A stretch of DNA of 64,000 nt. Source: Microbispora siamensis. GTDB lineage: Bacteria > Actinomycetota > Actinomycetes > Streptosporangiales > Streptosporangiaceae. A program made the position numbers and the translations under genes. The notes beneath the pieces are model-generated. The model worked only from the letters and a program-made list of their open reading frames with translations, had not been told where the DNA came from and did no database searches. Positions 17,055 through 24,970 of the stretch are shown here, piece after piece (position 1 is the stretch's first letter; every line of letters starts with the position of its first letter). The stretch lies in the NCBI RefSeq assembly GCF_016863095.1, contig NZ_BOOF01000040.1:53084-117083 (forward strand), read 5' to 3'.

Positions 17055-17486
17055 ATGGGTGCTGACGACAAACTCCCTTCTGCGTCTCAAACGATACATG
17101 AAGGCGATGAAGGCCTGATAGCCGCTGCTTACTTAAGAAGGTCATTAGTGGAAGTGGCGGTTCGCACGGAGGATGAGTGGACTAGGGCGCGCAAAAAGTC
17201 TCTAGGCCTGTATGTGGTCGCGCTCGCCCTGGCTGTTATCATAGGCATCGCTCTGAATGGGTGGGGTCTGGAGCTTCCTGCGCTACTCAATGCCTTCGTT
17301 GCTACATTCTCGGCGATAGTTGGTGCCGCTACAGGTCTTTTATTCAGAGCTCGGGACAAACGTGATAGCTATCGCGAACTTGCCGATCTCGAAGAGACGC
17401 TAGCCTCTGATGTTGAGCGGTTGAAGAGTAATAGACGGGATGCTTCAAACGGCCGTCAGGGTAACGAGACGGCGGCGGATGCATGA
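17055..17486 (+). CDS. two-span membrane protein, TRADD-N-associated membrane domain-like
   Basis: A 143-residue protein. The N-terminal 50 residues are polar and helical. Two membrane segments follow (LYVVALALAVIIGIALNGWG, then LLNAFVATFSAIVGAATGLL). A charged helix FRARDKRDSYRELADLEETL closes it. The pair-of-helices-plus-charged-tail layout resembles TRADD-N-associated membrane domains of predicted bacterial immune systems. GGTGGAGG lies before the ATG at 17055. It overlaps the next gene by 4 bases (ATGA), so the two are translated together. Codon use is less GC-biased than in the chromosome. The assignment is by layout only. Confidence 0.55.
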   Translation: MGADDKLPSASQTIHEGDEGLIAAAYLRRSLVEVAVRTEDEWTRARKKSLGLYVVALALAVIIGIALNGWGLELPALLNAFVATFSAIVGAATGLLFRARDKRDSYRELADLEETLASDVERLKSNRRDASNGRQGNETAADA

Positions 17487-17911
17487 GCGCTGGTCCTCTG
17501 CCGCCCCCAAACTCGATGCCAGCTGCAGCTGCAGTATCTGGGATTGTTCCTAATCTGATATCACCCAATCCATCCGGATTCTCTCCTGAAGCGGCTAGAG
17601 AGTTCGCAAGGATAAGTCACGCCTACTTGATTAGCCTGGAGGAAGCAAGCCGTACAATCGCGCGCGGCAATAACTTGGACACAGTCTCCGCGCATCACAT
17701 ACGGCTTGCCAGTGAGGCGCTCAACTCCAAAGCGGGGAGTAGTAAGTTCCGGCGTCTCAGCGAATTGGGAGCTCTGCTTATAGGGGCTGCTTTAGGATAC
17801 CTTGGCAACATAGTAATTGGCTCCGCCTATACATGGGGAAATGCACTTATCTTTTTTATACCTTTGGCGATAGGCAGTGCTCTCTATGCGTACAGTATGG
17901 GACGAGATTGA
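17483..17911 (+). CDS. small membrane protein with histone-fold-like segment
   Basis: 142 residues. The N-terminus is Pro/Ala-rich. Residues 33-80 form a helix-turn-helix-type run (REFARISHAYLISLEEASRT, then a short loop LDTVSAHHIRLASEAL) resembling the helix 2-loop-helix 3 part of a histone fold. Two membrane helices follow (GALLIGAALGYLGNIVIG, then NALIFFIPLAIGSALYAYS). Translationally coupled to the gene before it. The protein ends only about 18 bp before an integrase fragment. Family not proven; the histone-like reading is an inference from pattern. Confidence 0.5.
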   Translation: MSAGPLPPPNSMPAAAAVSGIVPNLISPNPSGFSPEAAREFARISHAYLISLEEASRTIARGNNLDTVSAHHIRLASEALNSKAGSSKFRRLSELGALLIGAALGYLGNIVIGSAYTWGNALIFFIPLAIGSALYAYSMGRD

Positions 17912-17928
17912 GAAGTCGATCGAGTCTG

Positions 17929-18057
17929 GCTCGACCGCGGGCCGCGCTGATTTATAAGCACGCCGCGATGGAACGGACCGGGCCAATCGCCGACGAGCTC
18001 GGGAAGCTCGCCGAGGAGGCGCTGGGCAAGCAGGATTCAGACGGATGGCGCACGTAA
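17929..18057 (+). pseudogene. integrase C-terminal fragment
   Basis: The reading ALIYKHAAMERTGPIADELG, then KLAEEALGKQDSDG closely matches the last 40 residues of the intact integrase (31808-31927), including the catalytic Tyr region. It ends at the same relative stop, TAACGGG. Everything upstream is replaced by the membrane-protein pair. Confidence 0.85.
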
Positions 18058-18126
18058 CGGGCAGGGAAGATTGAAATGGTCCTGGAAACGATCAAGCCCT
18101 CCGTCCCTGACCAGGGCACTCGTGGG

Positions 18127-18170
18127 TGGAGCGGGTGACGGGAATCGAACCCGCGCTGTCAGCTTGGGAA
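18127..18170. repeat. attachment-site copy 3
   Basis: Identical over 44 bp to the 3' part of tRNA-Gly(CCC). The following 100 bp (TTGCATGGAT onwards) resemble those after copy 1, so elements 1 and 3 share the same left end. Confidence 0.9.
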
Positions 18171-18254
18171 TTGCATGGATCACGGCCCGTGCTGGCACTG
18201 AGCTGGGCATCGAGCCGGTCATGAGTGACCGTGGTTGCCCCCTCGTTACTCCGG

Positions 18255-18276
18255 CTAATGGCACGCTAATGGCATG
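18255..18276 (+). repeat. 11-bp tandem repeat, predicted arm site (left, element 3)
   Basis: CTAATGGCACG and CTAATGGCATG in tandem, 85 bp inside attachment copy 3, at the same place as 536-557 in element 1. Confidence 0.6.
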
Positions 18277-18309
18277 ACGATCAAGGGGGCTGACCGCAGT
18301 GTCCGTAGC

Positions 18310-18756
18310 TCACTCGTCGTAGAGGAAGCTGCGGACCTCTCGTGCGAGGTTGGTCAAGTCCTCTCCAGGCGATATGGAGGTGCGAACTGTGACAGACCAG
18401 ATGTCGTTCGGATCGTAGCTCGGATTGGGAAAGCGGAGGGTCCAAAGGAGCTCCACCAAGTGACCTGAGTGGCTGGCTTCCAGCTGAAGGTCAGCTCTGT
18501 GAGATGTCCATGTCCGTGTTCCGGCCCACCCTCTGAAGTCCGTCACCAGTTCCTCAAGGAAGTCGGCGAGCCCATCTCCCATGATGGTCTCCACGGCTAC
18601 CTCGGCTTGGAGCCCGGCTGACTCGGCCTGAGCGGAGAAGAACATCAAGGCATCGTCGTGTGGTCGCTCGCACTCGATGAGCCTGATGAGAGTCACTCCT
18701 GGGCCTGGTATTTGAACCTCGGGGGTGGAGCGTTCATCCATCGAGCGCTTAATCAT
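18310..18756 (-). CDS. DUF6228-like small protein
   Basis: A 148-residue soluble protein with the layout of DUF6228: LADFLEELVTDFRGWAGTRT, W-T-S then LQLEASHSGHLVELLWTLRF, and a C-terminal PGEDLTNLAREVRSFL. Such proteins are frequent near mobile or toxin-immunity loci but have no known activity. The ATG at 18756 has GGAG five bases upstream; the ATG at 18741 has none. First gene inside element 3, read toward its left end. Confidence 0.6.
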   Translation of the reverse strand: MIKRSMDERSTPEVQIPGPGVTLIRLIECERPHDDALMFFSAQAESAGLQAEVAVETIMGDGLADFLEELVTDFRGWAGTRTWTSHRADLQLEASHSGHLVELLWTLRFPNPSYDPNDIWSVTVRTSISPGEDLTNLAREVRSFLYDE

Positions 18757-18844
18757 GACTGCTCCAGCTCCAGTTCACAACGGCGATCAATTCGTCGTGT
18801 CCACAGGAGATCACAGTGTCGCGTACCCGCGTACGCCTCGCCTT

Positions 18845-18947
18845 CCTGATCACCCCGTGTGCCGTCGACCCGCCCGAAGGGGAAGCGGACCCGGCGGCCT
18901 TGGTCTGCTCGGCTTGTCCCGGGTCGATGGCGGGCGGGGTGATCAGG
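18845..18947. repeat. long imperfect palindrome, repeat A copy 2
   Basis: Arms CCTGATCACCCCG at 18845 and CGGGGTGATCAGG ending at 18947 are perfect complements, with an inner TCGACCC/GGGTCGA pair. The loop is richer by about 10 bp than in copy 1 (1035-1128). It runs directly into repeat B. Confidence 0.6.
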
Positions 18948-19040
18948 CCCCCTACCTCAGCCAGTTACGGTCAGAGACGATGCGCGGGACTTGGCAGTCA
19001 CCCCGGAGCCGGAGCCCCCCGCCGGAGGCGTTGGTTGTTT
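18930..19040. repeat. repeat B copy 2
   Basis: Matches 11648-11750 at its two ends. Here it precedes a small plus-strand gene (19211-19516) that is closed by repeat C. The rest of 18757-19210 shows no convincing gene. Confidence 0.55.
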
Positions 19041-19210
19041 CGCTTGGGCATGTGGAGGGACGGGGTACCGGGGTGCGATCATCATGTCTATGACGTCGAT
19101 CAGAAAGGGCTATGCCTCGTAGGCGCCCCTCTCAGGTCCGTGCACATGGGTCAGTGTGCGGAACTCACAGAGCCTCGATCCATCAGGTCCCTGGTCTCGG
19201 CCGTCGTCCC

Positions 19211-19516
19211 ATGGCCGCGGTGATCAGGCTAGAACACACCAAAATGCGGCCGGGCGAGGTAGCCGAGGCGTTGCTCGCGTGGACACAAGCAGTGGTCCCC
19301 GGATCTGCTGACCGGATCGCACCGACATGTATGTGCCCTGAGTGCTGTGGAGTAGCCCCACGCTGGAGGCTTGAGCAGGCGCTCATGGCTTTGCCGCCAT
19401 GGGCCAGGCCCTACCTGTACTCCTTGGTTCTCCCGCTGGACAGGCGGTTTCTCGCTAGGACGTCGCTGGATCCGCATGCGTCGCCTGAGTGGCCTTGGTG
19501 GCAGCGGAGGTGCTGA
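19211..19516 (+). CDS. small hypothetical protein between repeats B and C
   Basis: About 101 residues. A CMCPECC cysteine pair lies in the middle. The C-terminal half is LEQALMALPPWARPYLYSLV, then LPLDRRFLARTSLDPHAS and WWQRRC, which looks like actinobacterial hypothetical proteins ending in WWRRRC. No known fold or function is recognised. The start (ATG 19211) is uncertain and no ribosome binding site is evident. It takes the same place between repeats B and C as the SUKH gene of element 1. Confidence 0.45.
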   Translation: MAAVIRLEHTKMRPGEVAEALLAWTQAVVPGSADRIAPTCMCPECCGVAPRWRLEQALMALPPWARPYLYSLVLPLDRRFLARTSLDPHASPEWPWWQRRC

Positions 19517-19572
19517 CTTCCGCGGTTTGAGCATGACCGAGTCGTCCGGCTCATGGGTGTGCGGCGGAGATG

Positions 19573-19693
19573 CGGCCCGAGCTGCCGGCGGCCGGGACCG
19601 GCCCCCAGGCCGCATGCCCGGCCGCCGAGCGGGCGACGGGCCGCGAGGCGGCGCGCAGCGCCGCCCTTGATTCCTATAAGCGCAATTCGGCAG
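19573..19693. repeat. repeat C copy 2
   Basis: Near-identical to 12591-12711. It folds into the stem GGCGGCCGGG/CCCGGCCGCC and the terminator-like GGCGGCGC/GCGCCGCC followed by CTTGATTCCT. Confidence 0.6.
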
Positions 19694-19746
19694 GTAGGCA
19701 TAGCGCTGAGCTGTTCACCGCACTACCGAAGACGGTGTGCCGACTG

Positions 19747-20427
19747 TTAGCGCCCAAGATCGTTGGTGGTGGGAAGCTTGTATTTCATAGCAAGTTTCGC
19801 GTCAAGTCTCTGGATAGCGTCCAGTAAGACACGCATGGATTGCTCAACCGCCTCCCGCGGCGCAGTATTCGCCGATAGCTCGGTCCATGCTGTCATCAAT
19901 GGCGACCACCACTCGTCAAAACTACGCAGATTATTCGCTAGGTTGCGGAAGCTGGTAATGTCTATTTCTTCAGATGTCACACACTCTGGATGGTGCTCAA
20001 AATACTCTATAGCCATTAGGCTGGGATCGGTATAGAGGGTGCGTTTGAGAAACTCAAGCCTCTCTATGCGAGCCCGGTCCGCTCGTTCTATACGTGCGGC
20101 CTTAACTCCGTCTTGGGTGATACTGAGTTGCACGTGAGCAGTTAGGTCGGTATAGAATCCTTCGGAACACTTGGAGGGCCGACCTAATGCCGCGTTGACT
20201 GCATCCTGGGCAGTATAAAGCTCGTCTGCTGCCCATCGTTCGGTGATAGCTGACATAAAGCAGCGGACTTCGTGTCTAACGAAGCTGTCTCTGTCCTCAT
20301 GGAAAACTCGAGTTCTGCGATAGTGTGCGTTTATCTGAGCCTTGAAATAGACACCGCTGGTGGCGGAAGGTAGGAAATCGGCTGCTGGGAATGAAAGCTC
20401 CACTAGGCGTTGACGAAACCAGGACAT
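19747..20427 (-). CDS. unknown protein, third gene of the trypsin/NTPase operon
   Basis: 226 residues, no signal or membrane segment. An N-terminal part with likely beta strands (SGVYFKAQINAHYRR) is followed by long charged helices. The most distinctive stretch is RIERLEFLKRTLYTDPSLMA, near residue 120, then IEYFEHHPE. Some actinobacterial hypothetical proteins with an SPFH-like layout show a similar R-FL---L--DP--A motif, but the link is weak. It starts 5 bp after the NTPase stop, so it is co-transcribed and probably part of the same system. The base composition is as AT-rich as its operon partner. Confidence 0.7.
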   Translation of the reverse strand: MSWFRQRLVELSFPAADFLPSATSGVYFKAQINAHYRRTRVFHEDRDSFVRHEVRCFMSAITERWAADELYTAQDAVNAALGRPSKCSEGFYTDLTAHVQLSITQDGVKAARIERADRARIERLEFLKRTLYTDPSLMAIEYFEHHPECVTSEEIDITSFRNLANNLRSFDEWWSPLMTAWTELSANTAPREAVEQSMRVLLDAIQRLDAKLAMKYKLPTTNDLGR

Positions 20428-20432
20428 AAGCG

Positions 20433-23012
20433 CTAAGCGGAGCCTTCATTGCTATGTGTTGGCACTCTTTCTATTCTCATTCGTACCTCTATATCATTCA
20501 GGGGGGCATGGTTGATTCTCTGTCCGATCTCACTCAGGCGGGCGCCGAGGCTGAAAAGCGATCGGATGGCCCCATGGGCAACGACTGCCGAAGCTATGTA
20601 ATCCATTAGCCTGTCGTATGAGACAGTATCGGCACCTACCTTCTCTATCAACTGCATTAGCGCTTTATCGGCACTGCCCACCCCCTCGATATTGGAGAGC
20701 AGCTCCCCGAGCATTCGGGTTACGTCTTCTTCGTTAGCTTCGGCCGACAGCACCCATGGTGTCCCGTCGACATCCGCACTCATCAGCGCAATGAACGCTA
20801 GCCTCGCTGCAGGTGTGCTCCTATCGGCCTGGATCCACTCAGTGACCTGAGCTATGAACCATGATCGCGTGCTGCTGGTGCTAGCCAGCAACGAGAAAAT
20901 CCGGAGAATGGCAGCTGTTGTTTCCGGTGTTTGCTGATCGGAGTCGGCGACCCGCCGGAGCCGACGTAGCGCAATGCTGCGACGGTCTGTATCGAGTAGC
21001 CTTCGGGATACCTCAATTACGACACCCTGCATATCGCTTCTTGTGGCCCAATCATACAATAATCGTTCGCATCGCCGGCGCATGTGAACGTCTAAGACCG
21101 CATGGTGGACAACGTTCGCGAGCAGCTCAAACTGTTTTCTTTCCACAGCGAGTTTAGCTAGATCATTACGAATGAAGTCTACATCTTGATTGCTACAGAG
21201 GAGATCCGCAATCAAGGCTGTGGTCGAGTCCTCATCTGTAGTTGCATCCACAACTAGGTCGAGGAGCCAAGCCATCAGCGGCCTTCGTACTGAGGCATAA
21301 TTGTTCCAGACATAGTGAACAGCGGCATCAGCGAAACCGGGCCGTTTGAAAGTCACTATCTCGCTGGGGCTGATTGTCGCCTTGATGCCATTCAAGCGAC
21401 CTCGGAGTCCCGCGCCAGCAAGTGCCTTATGGGCTGGTATGGAGATAACGTCTGATGACTTCTTACCATTGAGCTTATTGATCAGCTCTTGGCTGTGGCG
21501 TTCTATCTGACTGAAACGCGCGGTCTTCTCGCAAGCGAGAGTTATTAGGAGACATCGATCCTCGAACGAAAGCGGCTGGTTGTTATCTGCACGCCGATTC
21601 GGGATACCCCCGGGGGTCAATGTAGGACGCGAGCTGTCGCTGAAGTACACATCGAGCTCATCGTGGTGATCGTCGAGTCGCGCTACGATGAGGTCTTCGA
21701 GATTGGCATTTGAGTCAGTGCCGTTTTCTTTGTTCTCAGCTGCTACCTGAAGAATCGTCTGTATGGCCTTTTGAGCCTGAACTGCTGTCATCCCCTCAAG
21801 ATGCCGCTGTACCTGGGGAAGCTGTACTACGGAGAGTAACTCCGGCTTTTGGGTGCTGATATATTTTTCCGCAAGTTGGCGAGAATCTGGGCCTTCCTTT
21901 AGCGAGATTACCTGAAGGTTATTGATCGGCCTGGAAGACCGCCCGTGCCATAGCTGATCTGCGACAGTAATCACTAGTCGCGAGCGAACCGATTTATACC
22001 AAGATGCTAATGCACTCAGATCTGCTACGAATTCTCGGGATGGACCATCGTGCTCGGGATCTCGCAGATCTAGAATATAAGCACGGCGCGCCTTCTGGGG
22101 GAGTGCCTTAGCTGTAGGGGTCTCCCAGTCGCCAGGATCTAAGCGCATCAGCTGCATATCTGCTGGAGCCGTTTCGGCTAATAGATGTTCAGCAAATGTT
22201 GTGGCTCCGATTCCCTGCGGGGACGAGATCACTAGAATCTCGCCATTCTCAATGCATGTGGCCGCTGTGTTCCAAAGCGAGTCCCACTTGTCTGGCTTGA
22301 AAAAGCACTCGTCCTGAAGAAGATTAATTCGATTAATTGGTGTTTCAGTAAGCCAGGCGGCCTCGTCTCTTTGAATGGGGGCAGGGTCTTCGTAAGGTAT
22401 ATCAGCGAAGCCTTTGAGGAGAGGCTTTAGGTTTTCGATGCGACTTATCCAAATCCTGCCCGAGGACCAGCCGTCCACACTGGTGTAGCGCTGGCTTAGT
22501 ACACCTATTACAGCTCCGTCGCTGATCCTCAAGATAGGGCTGCCGCTCATTCCATGCTCTACGCCGTCGGCTTTACCCCGGGCAAGGGTGGTTCCATCCG
22601 GGGCTTCAGCCCGTCCTTCCCATCTTCCTATCGTTGGGAGATATCTGCGTGGAGCATACGTGAAGCCCTCTTTGAGGGTTGCGAATCCGATCAGATGAAA
22701 GTTGCTCCCGGGAAGTTGATTGTCGGAGTAGGATAGTATGGATACTTCCGAAGGCAGAGGAGTGCTGGAACGCAGAACCGCGAGGTCGTGAATCTCGTCA
22801 ATGCGTTCCACGCGAGCTGTCGAGACATCATCGCTGTCGATGGGGCTAAAGCTGACTGTCCCACCGATAGCAAGCCCGCCAGCATCGCGGACTACATGGG
22901 CCGCTGTTACTAGGACTCCTGGCGCCACCTGAAAACATGTGCCAACCGATTCCCCCTGGGATCCTTTAACTGTTCCTAGAAAATTCAGAGCTGACTCGGT
23001 GGCTATAGTCAT
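20433..23012 (-). CDS. trypsin-like protease fused to a degenerate P-loop (STAND-like) NTPase
   Basis: 859 residues. Residues 1-200 are a trypsin-fold serine protease with the triad visible: His39 in TAAHVV, Asp76 in IHDLAVL, Ser156 in GMSGSP. From about 235 an NTPase domain begins (DECFFKP...GEILVISSPQG). Its Walker A reads SPQGIGATT (264-272), with Ala270 where Lys is expected and Ser for the first Gly. A Walker B-like AYILDLRD follows near 315. The remaining 400 residues are helical, perhaps a superstructure-forming sensor. No signal peptide, so it is cytoplasmic. Predicted conflict systems pair trypsin with such NTPases and Trypco proteins; here a Trypco1 gene lies 37 bp upstream. Confidence 0.8.
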   Translation of the reverse strand: MTIATESALNFLGTVKGSQGESVGTCFQVAPGVLVTAAHVVRDAGGLAIGGTVSFSPIDSDDVSTARVERIDEIHDLAVLRSSTPLPSEVSILSYSDNQLPGSNFHLIGFATLKEGFTYAPRRYLPTIGRWEGRAEAPDGTTLARGKADGVEHGMSGSPILRISDGAVIGVLSQRYTSVDGWSSGRIWISRIENLKPLLKGFADIPYEDPAPIQRDEAAWLTETPINRINLLQDECFFKPDKWDSLWNTAATCIENGEILVISSPQGIGATTFAEHLLAETAPADMQLMRLDPGDWETPTAKALPQKARRAYILDLRDPEHDGPSREFVADLSALASWYKSVRSRLVITVADQLWHGRSSRPINNLQVISLKEGPDSRQLAEKYISTQKPELLSVVQLPQVQRHLEGMTAVQAQKAIQTILQVAAENKENGTDSNANLEDLIVARLDDHHDELDVYFSDSSRPTLTPGGIPNRRADNNQPLSFEDRCLLITLACEKTARFSQIERHSQELINKLNGKKSSDVISIPAHKALAGAGLRGRLNGIKATISPSEIVTFKRPGFADAAVHYVWNNYASVRRPLMAWLLDLVVDATTDEDSTTALIADLLCSNQDVDFIRNDLAKLAVERKQFELLANVVHHAVLDVHMRRRCERLLYDWATRSDMQGVVIEVSRRLLDTDRRSIALRRLRRVADSDQQTPETTAAILRIFSLLASTSSTRSWFIAQVTEWIQADRSTPAARLAFIALMSADVDGTPWVLSAEANEEDVTRMLGELLSNIEGVGSADKALMQLIEKVGADTVSYDRLMDYIASAVVAHGAIRSLFSLGARLSEIGQRINHAPLNDIEVRMRIERVPTHSNEGSA

Positions 23013-23049
23013 AGCTGCGGTCTCCTGTCCCGGGAGGATGGTATGGCTG

Positions 23050-23388
23050 TTAATCGTCGTTCGATGAGGCAGTGTCCCCGTAGATGATTTTCACTGTTAG
23101 GGACGACTCTAATGATGCGCTCGCTACAATAATGTGTCCCTGGGCTGAGAATTTCAGGCCGAACTGAACTTCTATCTGATCAGGCTTGCGTGCGTGTTCA
23201 GATATCCGATCCCGTAATTCGCTTGCTGAAATCGCAACTTGTTCGATAACTTCTTGGGCGCGTTTGAACATTTCTTTTGTTCGCGCCATTTGATTGTCGA
23301 GCGCCGATGTGGGTTCACTACCGGGGACGGGCACGGCCTCTACGAAGACCTCGACGTTGCCTAACCGCGTCGGAACGAGGGTTTGCAT
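23050..23388 (-). CDS. Trypco1 (trypsin-co-occurring domain 1, CU044_2847-type) protein
   Basis: 112 residues. The layout is the Trypco1 one: an N-terminal strand region NVEVFVEAV, a helix FKRAQEVIEQVAISASELRD, then the hallmark PDQIEVQFGLKFSAQGHII with SASLESSLTVKIIYGD. These small proteins occur beside trypsin-like proteases in predicted bacterial conflict systems and may bind or regulate them. GTGGAGG lies 6 bases before the ATG at 23388. First gene of the operon with the protease-NTPase. Confidence 0.8.
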   Translation of the reverse strand: MQTLVPTRLGNVEVFVEAVPVPGSEPTSALDNQMARTKEMFKRAQEVIEQVAISASELRDRISEHARKPDQIEVQFGLKFSAQGHIIVASASLESSLTVKIIYGDTASSNDD

Positions 23389-23531
23389 GTGACCTCCACT
23401 TTTTATGGACATGATGAGGGTCTGTGTGTCTGATTTCTAGCCCTAGCTTCTTCCCGTTAGAGATGTTAGATTCGGCGAAATGAGAGGGTCGCCTTGATGG
23501 CATGTCCGTGGGAGTTCCACCTATCACCGAC

Positions 23532-24827
23532 TCAGTCGAGCAAGTCTGGACGACAGGACGTGAGAGCTTGGCGAGCGGCTGCATAACGCTCATGGAAATC
23601 GTTGGCGAGGGCTTCGCGTCGGTAGCGCTGGCGTAGGACTCGGTCGAGGTCTCCGGCTCGGTTGACGAGGTCGGTGAGGGACTTGCGTTCGATGTCGAAC
23701 GCGGCCATGCCTTGCTCGACGGCGGCGTCAAGGTCTCCACGTCGGGCGTGGACGATGCCGAGATCTATGTGAGCGTCGGCGACGCGCATGGGGGCGTTGG
23801 ATGTGCCGTCCGGGCGGGTGTGCATCTGGATCGTCTCCAGTGCGTGTTCCTCGGCCCGGTCGTTGTCCTCCAGCCACGTATAGGCGGTGGCGGCGTAGAA
23901 CACCCACTTGGCATGGTCGAACACGAAGTGGTGATCCGGGTTTTCGGGGATCGGCAGTTTGGCGAGGATGTCGGCCCCGCGTGAGAGTGCCTTGTCGGCT
24001 TCGCGGCGGTCGCCGATTCGGGCCAAGCCGCGGGCTTCCTGCAAGGTGAGTTGAACCTGTGCGCTGGATTGGCCGGCAAGGGCCTGGCCCTGGCGGGCGG
24101 CGGTGACAACGTCCTCGTACCGGCCTTCGACAAGGGCGAACCATGCGGACATCTCGTGTGCCCAGCCCATGAGTTCGCCATGTCCGACCTGGCGGCCCAT
24201 CTCGTAGGCGGCCTGGCGGGCCGTCTCGGCTTCCTCGCGCTCGCCCAGGTCGTAATGGACGCAGCCGAGCAGGGCGGTAAGCCATCCGGTGATGACCAGC
24301 AATTCGCGGTGCTGGTCGAGTGTGATCCTGCCTGACAGGAGCCGGGTCACCTGGGCGAGGCGCTTTTGTGTCCGGTCGCGCAATGTCGCGGCGGGAACAA
24401 CCGGGTAGGCGCGGCACAGCAGGTCGACGGCTTCGGCGAGGGCTTCGAGAGTGCCGGTTCCGACGTCGGACGCCTGGAGCTGCTGCGCGAGTTCCATCGT
24501 GCCGTACAGGTCGGCCTCGGCCCGCAGCGCGTCGACCGGCATGACGTGTGCCTCGATGAGGCGGCTATTGCCGTTGCCTCTCTTTGTGGGGGAGAAGCCG
24601 AGATCTTCGGGCTGTAGTCCGGTGGCTTGCGTCAGCGCGAGTCGAAACGGGGCGCGGGGCCAGGAGACTTCGCCGGCCTCCCATCGCCTGATGCGTTCTT
24701 CATCGACGGCGAGGCGTTCCTTGATGCCCACAGGGGTCCGGTTAATCCGCTCGGCGAATTCGGCGCGGGTGAGCTGTTGCGCGTTGCGCCATGCGCGGAG
24801 TTGGACATTCGGGATGCTGTCTGGCAT
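23532..24827 (-). CDS. XRE-family helix-turn-helix regulator with TPR domain
   Basis: 431 residues. The helix-turn-helix lies at residues 8-70 (LRAWRNAQQLTRAEFAERIN, then VDEERIRRWEAGEVSWPRAP). The rest is helical TPR-like repeats (ETARQAAYEMGRQVG, DIGIVHARRGDLDAA). Such proteins often sit in actinobacterial mobile elements and may sense a peptide or small ligand. The ATG at 24827 has GGGAGGA about 10 bases upstream; the longer frame reads through upstream DNA. It is 143 bp upstream of the Trypco1 gene on the same strand, so it may control both the cargo operon and the divergent AICE genes. Confidence 0.8.
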   Translation of the reverse strand: MPDSIPNVQLRAWRNAQQLTRAEFAERINRTPVGIKERLAVDEERIRRWEAGEVSWPRAPFRLALTQATGLQPEDLGFSPTKRGNGNSRLIEAHVMPVDALRAEADLYGTMELAQQLQASDVGTGTLEALAEAVDLLCRAYPVVPAATLRDRTQKRLAQVTRLLSGRITLDQHRELLVITGWLTALLGCVHYDLGEREEAETARQAAYEMGRQVGHGELMGWAHEMSAWFALVEGRYEDVVTAARQGQALAGQSSAQVQLTLQEARGLARIGDRREADKALSRGADILAKLPIPENPDHHFVFDHAKWVFYAATAYTWLEDNDRAEEHALETIQMHTRPDGTSNAPMRVADAHIDLGIVHARRGDLDAAVEQGMAAFDIERKSLTDLVNRAGDLDRVLRQRYRREALANDFHERYAAARQALTSCRPDLLD

Positions 24828-24970
24828 CTCGGGGTCTTCCTCCCGTCGGGGGGTCATCAGGGGGTTAAGAGGGGGGCTTTTCGGGGGTCCTATCGCGCTC
24901 GCTTTGCCGGTGGACTTGCCATCAACTAACCACGGTACGTCAAGCGGCTTCCCGCCACAGGGAACGCCGG

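Larger units (their letters stand above)
16627..18170. mobile_element. Element 2: 1.5-kb integrase-less element flanked by attachment sites
   Basis: Bounded by attachment copies 2 and 3, with a left arm pair (16771-16792) and a partly decayed right arm pair (18044-18065). It holds a two-gene membrane cargo and only the last 40 codons of an integrase. This is the layout of a cis-mobilizable element (CIME): it has recombination sites but needs an integrase from a neighbour. Confidence 0.7.
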
